A stretch of DNA of 7,400 nucleotides from Planctomycetota bacterium (GCA_030614245.1 JAUWKK010000132.1:1-7400), one strand, 5' to 3'; shown: positions 1 through 5,765, counted from the stretch's first letter. A program made the numbers and translations. Notes: generated by a model from the sequence alone, not told the origin.

Positions 1-35
1 CTTCTCATTATCTGTGTTCATCCGGTGCCCGGCCG

Positions 36-58
36 GCCCCGCCATAGGCGGGCGGGGC
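36..58. repeat. GC-rich inverted repeat (hairpin)
   Basis: GCCCCGCC (36-43) is the exact reverse complement of GGCGGGGC (51-58), giving an 8-bp stem with a 7-base loop. It abuts copy 1 of the two-arm element. There is no adjacent T run on either strand, so a terminator role is possible but unproven. Confidence 0.5.
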
Positions 59-98
59 AGCCATGCTATAGGCAGGCAGGCTGGAAAGCCTGCCCCAC
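52..98 (-). repeat. Two-arm palindromic element, copy 1 (degraded, 47 bp)
   Basis: Read on the minus strand from 98, the element opens with GTGGGGCAGGCTTT, as in the other two copies. Its first arm folds into a hairpin: GGCAGGCT at 75-82 pairs with AGCCTGCC at 87-94 around a GGAA loop. The second arm is shortened and damaged, leaving only a GGCTGCCCCGC end where copy 3 has GGCTGCTCCAC. It lies about 60 bases beyond the stop of the URO-D-like gene, between genes, as do the other copies. Confidence 0.65.
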
Positions 99-158
99 GT
101 TAAGCAGGCGTAGCCTCCTCGCTGCGAAGCAGAGCAGGCAGAGCATCGCGAACGGCAA

Positions 159-1283
159 TCACAGCCATCCGGTCATCTGTGCGAGCAGGCGGGAGTAGTC
201 GACGAAATTCGGCCATGAGATATCCGATGGCACGCCGTGGTCGCAGCCTGGAATGAAGCCGCCGTCTTTGACCACGGGCTCGATGCGCTTGAGTTCGTCC
301 CGGATGACCTGGCCGCCCTTCGCAATCGCGCGCTTGTCGACGCCCGACTGATACGCGATCTGCCGGCCGAACTCCCGGCGGAACGCGCAGATGTCGTTCA
401 GCGCGGCCACCTCGATCGGATCGCAAACGTTCACGCCCGATTCGATCCAAATGGGGATAATCTCGCCGATGAAACCGTCGCTGGCGAGGTCAATTATCGG
501 GCATCCGTCCGCCTTGAGCTGCTTCACCCACCTCACGTAGCTCGGCTTGCAGTACTCGCGCATCATCACTGGAGAGACCATCGCCTTCGCCTTGTAGGCC
601 ATGTCTTCGCTGATCGCCACCCTGTCGGGCACGACGTGCCGGAGGATGCGCTCGAACATTGCAGAAACGAACTCCGTCCAGAAGGCGGCCATATCGGCGC
701 CGAGCTCGGGCTGCTCGACCATCATGAAGCAGAGGCCCTCGAAGCCGCACCATTCGCGAAGCTGCCAGAATGGCCCGCTGATGCCGATCGACAGCGGGTA
801 GTCGCGTTCCTTCGCCGCCTCGCATCGCTGGGTGAAATCATCGGGAAACCGGCCCGGCGCGTCCACGTCGTAGCGCAGCTTCATCTGCTCCCAGTCGCCG
901 CGGTTCTCGACGGGGCACTTGATCCACCGCCGCGTGCAGAAGTCTTTCGCCTCGCGCAAGTACGACACATCGAACTCGTCGGATATCTCGCAGATGTTGC
1001 CTTTCCAATCCTGGACGATGTAATGGCCGTCCTTGTGTTCGAGGGCCTTCTCTTCGAATTGCGGTATCAAGCGGAAGTTGGCGCCGAGGCCGACACGCGG
1101 CTTTGTCGGCTCCGGCTCGAACCCGAGTGTTTCGAACAGATAGTCAAGCCAGTTCACGTCAGCGGGCAGTCCCTGGCGGCGCCAGGCTGCGCGCGTCGAT
1201 TCTCTCGGCCCGCCGGGGCTGAACGGTATCTTGTCGGGATTGCCGAAAAGCAGAGTCTGCAAGTATCTGTCGCGTGGGGTCAT
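159..1283 (-). CDS. Uroporphyrinogen decarboxylase (URO-D) family protein, MtaA/CmuA-like, not HemE
   Basis: This 374-residue TIM-barrel-type protein belongs to the URO-D superfamily, which includes heme-pathway HemE and the corrinoid methyltransferases MtaA and CmuA. The opening MTPRDRYLQTLLFGNPDKIP is the usual start of non-HemE members, and the HemE substrate motif RQAGRY is absent. Other family landmarks are SEDMAYK (225-231), IIDLASDG (263-270), the GVNVCDPIEVAA stretch (283-294), SGVDKRAIAKG (313-323) and PGCDHGVPSDIS (345-356). In MtaA-type enzymes a His and two Cys bind zinc; here an Asp-rich LASDG occupies the first site, while Cys347 and His349 remain, so a metal site may be altered. 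The ATG is supported by GAGG nine bases upstream. Substrate is unknown; a one-carbon or methyl-transfer role is inference only. No corrinoid protein gene is adjacent. It appears to be transcribed alone. Confidence 0.85.
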   Translation of the reverse strand: MTPRDRYLQTLLFGNPDKIPFSPGGPRESTRAAWRRQGLPADVNWLDYLFETLGFEPEPTKPRVGLGANFRLIPQFEEKALEHKDGHYIVQDWKGNICEISDEFDVSYLREAKDFCTRRWIKCPVENRGDWEQMKLRYDVDAPGRFPDDFTQRCEAAKERDYPLSIGISGPFWQLREWCGFEGLCFMMVEQPELGADMAAFWTEFVSAMFERILRHVVPDRVAISEDMAYKAKAMVSPVMMREYCKPSYVRWVKQLKADGCPIIDLASDGFIGEIIPIWIESGVNVCDPIEVAALNDICAFRREFGRQIAYQSGVDKRAIAKGGQVIRDELKRIEPVVKDGGFIPGCDHGVPSDISWPNFVDYSRLLAQMTGWL

Positions 1284-1447
1284 TTTGCTTGTCCTCGTTC
1301 AGCAGCTATTGTGTCCGCAGCACTTCAGATCGAATCACGTCACAGTCCCGTCCGCATCGGGCGATCGAGATTCTGTCTATCGAAACCGTCTGAGTAGATT
1401 CTCAAACGCACGGTCAAACACGCCGGTTGTGTCAAAGCGAGCAAGCC

Positions 1448-1458
1448 ATGACAGTCAT
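1448..1458. promoter_or_regulatory. Palindrome ATGAC-A-GTCAT, candidate operator
   Basis: A perfect 5-1-5 inverted repeat lies 9 bases downstream of the candidate -10 box, so it would overlap or just follow the transcription start for the URO-D-like gene. That is a common place for a repressor site. Short palindromes occur by chance, and no regulator gene is adjacent. Confidence 0.25.
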
Positions 1459-1466
1459 TTTATGCG

Positions 1467-1495
1467 ATTGTAGCCGCTCACTCGACAGATAACAA
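1467..1495 (-). promoter_or_regulatory. Candidate sigma70-type promoter for the URO-D-like gene
   Basis: On the minus strand TTGTTA (1490-1495) and TACAAT (1467-1472) are separated by exactly 17 bases. The -10 box matches TATAAT at 5 of 6 positions and the -35 box matches TTGACA at 4 of 6. Transcription would begin near 1460 and leave a leader of about 175 bases before the ATG. A closer TTGACA at 1430-1435 lacks a partner -10 box. Confidence 0.45.
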
Positions 1496-1586
1496 GTTCA
1501 CGACTTGAACGGATATCGTATATGCGTATCGGCAGCAGATCGCGCTCAGCACGGGCAACGGCTGTTCTCAGCAGAGACGCCAAGTC

Positions 1587-1620
1587 TTGTCATGCCGAGC
1601 TGTGACCGAAGCATCTTTCA
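1587..1620 (+). repeat. Degenerate dispersed repeat (GTCATxCCGAGC...CCGAAGCATCT type)
   Basis: GTCATGCCGAGC (1589-1600) followed by CCGAAGCATCTTTC (1606-1619) resembles the short repeat GTCATTCCGAGCGAAGCGAGGAATCT, familiar from intergenic DNA of many bacteria. The match is from memory and is imperfect. It sits directly next to copy 2 of the two-arm element. Confidence 0.3.
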
Positions 1621-1624
1621 TAAT

Positions 1625-1683
1625 GTGGGGCAGGCTTTAAGCCTGCCAATTAATGCATTTTCAGCCTGGAAATGCTGCAACAC
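1625..1683 (+). repeat. Two-arm palindromic element, copy 2 (59 bp)
   Basis: The element starts GTGGGGCAGGCTTT and ends AAATGCTGCAACAC, an imperfect inverse of its start. Arm 1 is a perfect hairpin (GGCAGGCT 1629-1636, loop TTA, AGCCTGCC 1640-1647). Twelve bases later arm 2 forms a weaker hairpin (CAGC 1662-1665 with GCTG 1674-1677, one internal mismatch). Length, arm order and 12-base spacer equal those of copy 3, which lies about 4 kb away in the opposite orientation. The spacer sequences differ, which suggests that the arms are the conserved part. Confidence 0.75.
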
Positions 1684-1710
1684 AAATTAAACACGAACGC
1701 CGGGCGGTTT

Positions 1711-1738
1711 GCGAAAGATTTCGCGCCTTGCGGCGAAA
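1711..1738 (-). terminator. Inverted-repeat cluster after the AprB-like gene, weak terminator candidate
   Basis: GCGAAA (1711-1716) pairs with TTTCGC (1719-1724), and the same TTTCGC can pair with a second GCGAAA (1733-1738). Nested inside is CGCC-TTGC-GGCG (1724-1735), which gives a GCAA tetraloop on the minus strand. It lies 24 bases beyond the AprB-like stop. The T run on the minus strand comes before the hairpin, not after it, so classical intrinsic termination is doubtful. Confidence 0.3.
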
Positions 1739-1761
1739 AAGCACCATCGATCAGGCCAATA

Positions 1762-2163
1762 TCACCGCTCCTTCCTCGTGACAACCTCAAACGTCTCGAT
1801 TTCGCCATCAGGCTTGACCAGCGACCAGGTGATGGAGTTCTTGTGCACCCTCGGGATGAGCGCAGCCCGATAGTCAGCCAGTTCGTAAGGCAGCCGAACC
1901 AGTATCGCCCGCCTCGGGCAGGCCTTCACGCACGCAAAACAGTCCCAGCAGTCGGCATCGCTGCGGCAATATACCGCCCCGGTCTCGGGATGAACAGCCA
2001 TCAGGTCGCCTGGGCAGACCTCGACACAGCGGGGTTCGTCCAAGCCGCGGCAGTCGTTGCACGTTCCCAGCCCGGCCTCGACGAGCGCACGATCCATCGC
2101 CGCTTCATCCGCGAACTCGCCACAGCCGGGCCCGCGCTTCTCCCTGTTGATTCTCACGGACAC
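1762..2163 (-). CDS. AprB-like ferredoxin subunit (adenylylsulfate reductase beta-like, two [4Fe-4S] clusters)
   Basis: The 133-residue protein has two cluster motifs spaced as in AprB, the electron-carrying subunit of dissimilatory APS reductase. The first is Cys35-x2-Cys38-x7-Cys46-x3-Cys50-Pro and the second Cys72-x2-Cys75-x2-Cys78-x3-Cys82-Pro. Trp73, between the first two cysteines of motif two, matches the AprB tryptophan that relays electrons between FAD and the nearest cluster. The tail (ITWSLVKPDGEIETFEV, 111-127) follows the AprB beta-strand extension that wraps around the alpha subunit. The start is GTG at 2163 with GGAG 13 bases upstream, a loose spacing; no ATG lies between it and the in-frame stop upstream. 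It adds about 25 residues before the first motif compared with usual AprB, and Met23 is an alternative start. It follows the AprA-like gene by 59 bases and is surely its partner. The physiological substrate is not settled. Confidence 0.82.
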   Translation of the reverse strand: MSVRINREKRGPGCGEFADEAAMDRALVEAGLGTCNDCRGLDEPRCVEVCPGDLMAVHPETGAVYCRSDADCWDCFACVKACPRRAILVRLPYELADYRAALIPRVHKNSITWSLVKPDGEIETFEVVTRKER

Positions 2164-2222
2164 TCTTGCTCTTCTTCTCCAGCTATTGCATCATCTTCAA
2201 GCTGCCGCGCATCGTCGCACCT

Positions 2223-3938
2223 TCAGCCGCGATACCGATCGCCGGCGACAATCTGCTCGTATTCGCGCTCGATGATCCTGATCTCGCCCGAAGGCCCCTG
2301 GCGGCTGTTGACGAATTTCAGCCAGTTGATGTCATCAAGTTCGAGATGATCGATCCGCGTCTGGTACGCCGGCCAGCGGGTCTCGCGGCGATACAGCAGA
2401 TGTTGCACCAGCGCGCGGCTCACTTCAACCCTGTCTATCACCTCGTGCGCCAGCATCAGCTCGTGCGGATCGTTCGCCAGCAGATACCTGACCTGCCGGT
2501 GAATACGTTCAACCTGCTCGGCTGCGACCTTCAGCGAGGCTTCATTCATCTCGTAATACGTCTTTACACCGCCGGCGTATTCGTCCATGACTTTCTGGAG
2601 GCGCGCCTCCATCTCGGATGGTGCGATACCCCCACATCCGGCCGCCGTGCGGCGTATCGGGCGGAAGACACGATCGGCCTCGTCGTGAACCTGTTTGCTG
2701 TCGGCTCGCGGCGTCTTCGCACATTCATTGGCAGCAGCGCGCGCGGCCATGATGCCCTCGGCCCAGCATCCGCTGACAAACTTGTACGGAGCGCCGCCCG
2801 CCACGTCGCCCGCCGCGTATAGCCCGGGCAAAGTCGTCCGGCGCTTCACGTCGATCCAGTAGCCCGCCTGGCAATGCCCGCCGAAGATATACGGCTCCGT
2901 CCCGCAAATCTCGACCGGCTCCCTGGACGGATTGAACTTGTTCGCCGCCCAGTAGAGCACGATGTTCGGGTACATATCCAGGTACGCGGCACGCAGGTTA
3001 CGGGCCTTCTCGGCGCTGAGATGGCGAGTATCCATGAAGACGGGGCCGCGCCCGAGTTGCATCTCTCGGATGGGGCCGTATACGCGATACGGTGTCGGAG
3101 CACCATTACCGCCAAGCTCGGCGAAGTTCTTGACCATGAACTCCTCGCCGAGCGAGTTGACCTGCTTCGCGCCGAAGCCGAGCGCCAGTGTACCCGTAGG
3201 GCAGATGGTGTCCTTGGTGCGCAGAGCGATGAAGCGCATCTCGAGGCTGGTCATCTCGGCGCCGGCCCGCAGGCCCATTGCATAGCCGGCGCCCGTGTTA
3301 AACGGTGGATACCACATCTTGTGGGCGGCTGCGCCGGGGTTGTTTGGCCGATAGATACCCGAAGCTCCGCCCGTGCAGCAGATGGTCGCCTTCGCTGTAA
3401 TAGTGTAGAACTTCGCGTCGCGAACGCCGAACCCCATCGCGCCGATCACCTGCCCGCCGTCAACGAGGTAGTTCGTGGCCACAACGCGGTTTAGTATCCG
3501 CGCGCCTGCTTTCCTTGCCGCCTCGGCGAGAATCGGCTTGAGCGACTCGCCGTTGATCCTGATATTCCACCGTCCACGCCTGCGATAGTTGCCGTCGGCA
3601 TCCTTCAATATCGGCAGTCCCCAGCTCTCGACGCGCGCGACGGTTGAATTGAGCAGCTCGGCTATCGACAGGACGAGGTCCTCCCGGATCAGGCCCCGAT
3701 TATCGGCCCTGACGTATCTCGTGAAGCTCTCGGGCGTCTCGCCGGGATTCAGGTAGGCATTGATGGCATTCATGCCCGCAGCCAGGCAGCCGCTGCGGTC
3801 CACGTGTGCCTTCTCCAGGACGATCACCCGCAGTGACGGCTCCCGTTCGAGTGCCTCCACCGCCGCCATGCAGCCAGTAGTGCCGCCGCCGATTATCAGG
3901 ATATCGCAGTCCAGGTTCTCACGCACAATCTCGTCCAA
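2223..3938 (-). CDS. AprA-like flavoprotein (adenylylsulfate reductase alpha-like, fumarate reductase superfamily)
   Basis: This 571-residue FAD protein opens with a Rossmann motif (IIGGGTTG, 15-22) and Glu42 for the FAD ribose. It follows AprA along its length: DRSGCLAAGMNAINAYL (47-63), GRWNIRINGES (122-132), WYPPFN (209-214), GRGPVFMDT (296-304), TEPYIFGGH (347-355), and a C-terminal domain with RLQKVMDEYAGGV (446-458) and RRETRWPAYQTRIDHLELDD (517-536). Asn60, Trp209, Arg240 and His355 align with the residues that hold APS in Archaeoglobus AprA (Asn74, Trp234, Arg265, His398). Usual AprA is about 640-660 residues; this one lacks insertions near 115 and 365. The start is TTG at 3938, chosen for GAGAGGGA seven bases upstream. 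It lies 30 bases after the usp-like gene and 59 before the AprB-like gene. It may reduce or form APS, or act on another sulfur or organic acid; no sat or qmo genes are in the window. Confidence 0.85.
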   Translation of the reverse strand: MDEIVRENLDCDILIIGGGTTGCMAAVEALEREPSLRVIVLEKAHVDRSGCLAAGMNAINAYLNPGETPESFTRYVRADNRGLIREDLVLSIAELLNSTVARVESWGLPILKDADGNYRRRGRWNIRINGESLKPILAEAARKAGARILNRVVATNYLVDGGQVIGAMGFGVRDAKFYTITAKATICCTGGASGIYRPNNPGAAAHKMWYPPFNTGAGYAMGLRAGAEMTSLEMRFIALRTKDTICPTGTLALGFGAKQVNSLGEEFMVKNFAELGGNGAPTPYRVYGPIREMQLGRGPVFMDTRHLSAEKARNLRAAYLDMYPNIVLYWAANKFNPSREPVEICGTEPYIFGGHCQAGYWIDVKRRTTLPGLYAAGDVAGGAPYKFVSGCWAEGIMAARAAANECAKTPRADSKQVHDEADRVFRPIRRTAAGCGGIAPSEMEARLQKVMDEYAGGVKTYYEMNEASLKVAAEQVERIHRQVRYLLANDPHELMLAHEVIDRVEVSRALVQHLLYRRETRWPAYQTRIDHLELDDINWLKFVNSRQGPSGEIRIIEREYEQIVAGDRYRG

Positions 3939-3968
3939 CGTGAAGTCCCTCTCGTCCCGACGGAACCT
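3939..3968 (-). promoter_or_regulatory. Ribosome binding site supporting the TTG start of the AprA-like gene
   Basis: The 30-base gap after the usp-like stop contains GAGAGGGA on the minus strand (3946-3953), seven bases before TTG. The first later alternative, a GTG at codon 5, is less well spaced. The close spacing suggests cotranscription with the usp-like gene. Confidence 0.55.
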
Positions 3969-4397
3969 TCAGACAATCAGCAGTTCCCCGTCGAAGCCCT
4001 CCTCGACGGCATCGGCGATCTGATCGACCAGCCGCCCCAGAATGTAGGATTTCGGCCGGATTAGGATCACCTGGTCGGCCCGGGATTCCCGAATGATTTC
4101 AATTGCCATGTCGGGCAGGTCGCCGGTCTGGATTCTGGTGTTGAGTTCAAGCCCGACGCGCCCGGCTCGTTTAGCCAGCGCTTCGAGCGCAGCATCGGCT
4201 TGAAGGCGCGCCTGCTCGGCCAATTCGCCGGCGAGTCGCTCGAGCGCGCTGCCGCCGCCGGAGATCAACGAGCCCAGTGGCGATGCACTCACGCAGACCG
4301 CTTCAGCAACGTCGGACCGCTCGCGGGCCTCATCGATCGCCCGGCGGAACAGCCCCGCCGATTGCCCCATCGCCGGCAAGATGATGAGAACACTCAT
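3969..4397 (-). CDS. UspA-fold (universal stress protein-like) small protein
   Basis: The 142-residue protein has the alternating strand-helix order of the universal stress protein fold: strand VLIIL (3-7), helix about 15-27, strand EAVCVSA (32-38), a long helix about 50-78, strand about 83-91 leading into TGD, helix PDMAIEIIRESRA (95-107), strand DQVILI (108-113), helix about 123-132, and final strand ELLIV (138-142). The ATP-binding G-x2-G-x9-G-S/T signature of classic UspA is not seen; the matching stretch is RPKSYILGRL, so nucleotide binding is doubtful. It might also be compared with electron-transfer-flavoprotein-like folds. It is first in a run with the AprA- and AprB-like genes, hinting at a helper or sensor role for that redox pair. 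The ATG is preceded by GAGGGG ten bases upstream, inside a palindrome. Family assignment is moderate; function is unknown. Confidence 0.65.
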   Translation of the reverse strand: MSVLIILPAMGQSAGLFRRAIDEARERSDVAEAVCVSASPLGSLISGGGSALERLAGELAEQARLQADAALEALAKRAGRVGLELNTRIQTGDLPDMAIEIIRESRADQVILIRPKSYILGRLVDQIADAVEEGFDGELLIV

Positions 4398-4407
4398 GTC
4401 TGTCCGG

Positions 4408-4418
4408 CCCCTCAGGGG
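4408..4418 (-). promoter_or_regulatory. Palindrome covering the ribosome binding site of the usp-like gene
   Basis: CCCCTGAGGGG on the minus strand is an 11-base perfect palindrome whose right half is the GAGGGG ribosome binding site, ten bases before the ATG. In the transcript the site could be hidden in a very short hairpin, or the DNA could bind a regulator. The stem is only four or five base pairs, so it may be chance. Confidence 0.25.
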
Positions 4419-4448
4419 AATGTGAAGACGGCGAAGGCGTTCATCCAG

Positions 4449-4476
4449 ACTCTACCGGGTACGGCAAGAATGTCAA
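4449..4476 (-). promoter_or_regulatory. Candidate sigma70-type promoter for the usp-AprA-AprB-like cluster
   Basis: On the minus strand a perfect TTGACA (4471-4476) is followed after 16 bases by TAGAGT (4449-4454), which matches 4 of 6 positions of TATAAT. Transcription would start near 4441, about 45 bases before the usp-like ATG. Its -35 box lies only 15 bases from that of the galK promoter on the other strand, so the two may compete or share control. Confidence 0.45.
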
Positions 4477-4491
4477 GCGTCTTGTCGGCGG

Positions 4492-4520
4492 TTGACTCCA
4501 AACGAATCTGCCGATACAAT
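4492..4520 (+). promoter_or_regulatory. Strong candidate sigma70-type promoter for galK
   Basis: TTGACT (4492-4497) and TACAAT (4515-4520) are separated by the ideal 17 bases, each matching 5 of 6 consensus positions. The start would be near 4527, leaving about 45 bases before the galK ATG, which carries GGAGG (4557-4561) ten bases upstream. Confidence 0.65.
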
Positions 4521-4571
4521 CCGCCGTGAATTGAGCGCAGCCGCATCACGCTGCATGGAGGCCCGATTTCG

Positions 4572-5765
4572 ATGACTGAACGGCGCAGCAATATCCGAAA
4601 GACATTTGCCGAACGATTCGGCTCGGCCGAGGGGATCAAGTTCTCGCGAGCTCCCGGACGCGTCAATCTGATAGGCGAGCATACCGACTACAACGAGGGC
4701 TTCGTCCTGCCGATTGCCATTGATCGTGACATGATCGCCGGATTCCGCCCCAATGGCTCGAAGATGGTCAACCTCTACGCGATGGAGATGAACGAGGCGG
4801 CAAGCTTCTCTCTATCCGATCCTAAGACCGATCCCGCGCATCCGTGGATGAGCTATGCGGTCGGCGTAGCCCGCGTCCTGACGGAATACGGGCACGAACT
4901 GAAGGGCATAGATGCGGTACTCCAGAGCACCGTTCCCGTAGGCAGCGGGCTGTCGTCATCGGCGGCGTTTCTCGTCTCCATTGCGAAGGCCTATTGCGAC
5001 GCAGCCGGCATCGACATCGAACGCAAGGCTCTCGCACGGATGTGCCAGGAGGCCGAGATACGCTACGTCGGCGCAAACGTCGGGATCATGGATCAATACA
5101 CGGCGCTCCACGGCGAGCGCGACGCGTGCATATTCCTCGACTGCCGCAGCATCGAGCACGAGACCGTTCCGTTCACCACCGACGTGGTCAAGGTTGTGGT
5201 GGCCGACACGACGATCCGGCACGAGATCGCAGCGGGCGAATACAATAAGCGCCGCGCCACGTGCGAGAAAGGCGTCGAGCTGCTGAAGCAGCACCTGCCG
5301 GAGATCAAGAGTCTACGCGACGTAACACCCGAGGACATGACGGATCTCGCCGGCTCATTGCCGGAGGTCGTCCGCAGGCGCGTGCGGCACGTTGTTACCG
5401 AAAACATGCGCGTTAAGCTGGCCGTCGAAGCCCTCAGGCACCACAATTTCATCCACTTCGGCATCTATATGGAAGCCTCACACGAGAGCTTGAGCAAGGA
5501 CTACGAGGTAAGCTGCAAGGAACTGGATGTGATGGTCGAGATCGCCCTCGGTCTCAAGGGCACTTACGGCTCGCGGATGACTGGCGGCGGCTTCGGCGGC
5601 TGCACCGTCAGCCTCGTCCCGGCCGAGAACGCCGACGAATTCTGCAAACAGCTCGCGGCGCAATACGAAGAACGAACGAGCCTGAAGCCCAACGTATACG
5701 TCTGCGCGACGGCACCCGGCGCCGAGATTATTCCGGATCGTGGAGCAGCCTTTCCAGGCTGCTGA
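4572..5765 (+). CDS. galK: Galactokinase
   Basis: This 397-residue GHMP kinase phosphorylates galactose at C1 with ATP, the entry step of the Leloir pathway, in the cytoplasm. The galactokinase signature GRVNLIGEHTDYN is at 29-41, with Arg30 the likely catalytic arginine. The ATP-binding glycine/serine motif PVGSGLSSSAA is at 122-132. GIMDQY (171-176) carries the catalytic base Asp174, and the third GHMP motif TGGGFGG is at 337-343. Length is close to normal (about 380-395). The ATG has GGAGG ten bases upstream and a good promoter at 4492-4520. No galT, galE or sugar transporter is adjacent; trpD follows after 58 bases. The last eight codons and the TGA lie inside copy 3 of the two-arm palindromic element, so the tail RGAAFPGC is repeat-derived, placed after the natural end of the fold (VYVCATAPGAE). 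The enzyme should be functional. Confidence 0.96.
   Translation: MTERRSNIRKTFAERFGSAEGIKFSRAPGRVNLIGEHTDYNEGFVLPIAIDRDMIAGFRPNGSKMVNLYAMEMNEAASFSLSDPKTDPAHPWMSYAVGVARVLTEYGHELKGIDAVLQSTVPVGSGLSSSAAFLVSIAKAYCDAAGIDIERKALARMCQEAEIRYVGANVGIMDQYTALHGERDACIFLDCRSIEHETVPFTTDVVKVVVADTTIRHEIAAGEYNKRRATCEKGVELLKQHLPEIKSLRDVTPEDMTDLAGSLPEVVRRRVRHVVTENMRVKLAVEALRHHNFIHFGIYMEASHESLSKDYEVSCKELDVMVEIALGLKGTYGSRMTGGGFGGCTVSLVPAENADEFCKQLAAQYEERTSLKPNVYVCATAPGAEIIPDRGAAFPGC

Larger units (their letters stand above)
1..158. other. Repeat- and hairpin-rich DNA downstream of the URO-D-like gene
   Basis: No gene is supported here. On the minus strand, in the direction of transcription leaving the URO-D-like gene, the DNA holds a short hairpin (AGGC at 106-109 with GCCT at 113-116), a degraded copy of the 59-bp two-arm element (52-98) and a GC-rich hairpin (GCCCCGCC at 36-43 with GGCGGGGC at 51-58). 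Bases 10-24 read on the minus strand as GGATGAACACAGATA, resembling a dispersed ACAGATGAACACAGATAA-type repeat seen in many environmental genomes. The hairpins could end transcription of the gene, but none is followed by a clear T run. Confidence 0.55.
1284..1761. other. 478-base gene-free region between the AprB-like and URO-D-like genes
   Basis: No convincing coding sequence is present on either strand. From the URO-D side it holds a leader of about 175 bases, a candidate promoter (1467-1495) with a palindrome near its start point (1448-1458), a degenerate repeat resembling the GTCATTCCGAGCGAAGCG-type family (1587-1620), a full copy of the two-arm element (1625-1683) and a cluster of GCGAAA/TTTCGC inverted repeats (1711-1738) just beyond the AprB-like stop. 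This makes it a probable transcription boundary between the redox cluster and the URO-D-like gene. Confidence 0.6.

Noticed and set aside
52..98. CRISPR array made of the repeated hairpins
   Set aside because: The copies are kilobases apart, in mixed orientation, without regular spacers or cas genes.
159..1283. Calling the URO-D-family gene hemE
   Set aside because: The HemE RQAGRY motif is missing and the N- and C-terminal motifs match the divergent MtaA-like group.
237..1397. Long plus-strand open frame (386 codons) opposite the URO-D-like gene
   Set aside because: It is antisense to a gene with clear family motifs, shows no recognisable domain of its own, and is explained by GC-rich codon use on the other strand.
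1505..1690. Small plus-strand open frame whose end resembles a translated stretch near 5740-5800
   Set aside because: The similarity (GQALSLPIN...AWK) is just the translated 59-bp element in the same frame; there is no evidence for a real peptide.
2166..3494. Two plus-strand open frames (218 and 206 codons) across the AprA-like gene
   Set aside because: They are antisense to a flavoprotein with conserved motifs across its length; no motifs or ribosome binding sites support them.
2223..3938. Calling the flavoprotein fumarate reductase, succinate dehydrogenase or L-aspartate oxidase
   Set aside because: The C-terminal domain and the pocket segments match the APS reductase alpha subunit, and the ferredoxin partner has AprB-type cluster spacing rather than that of SdhB.
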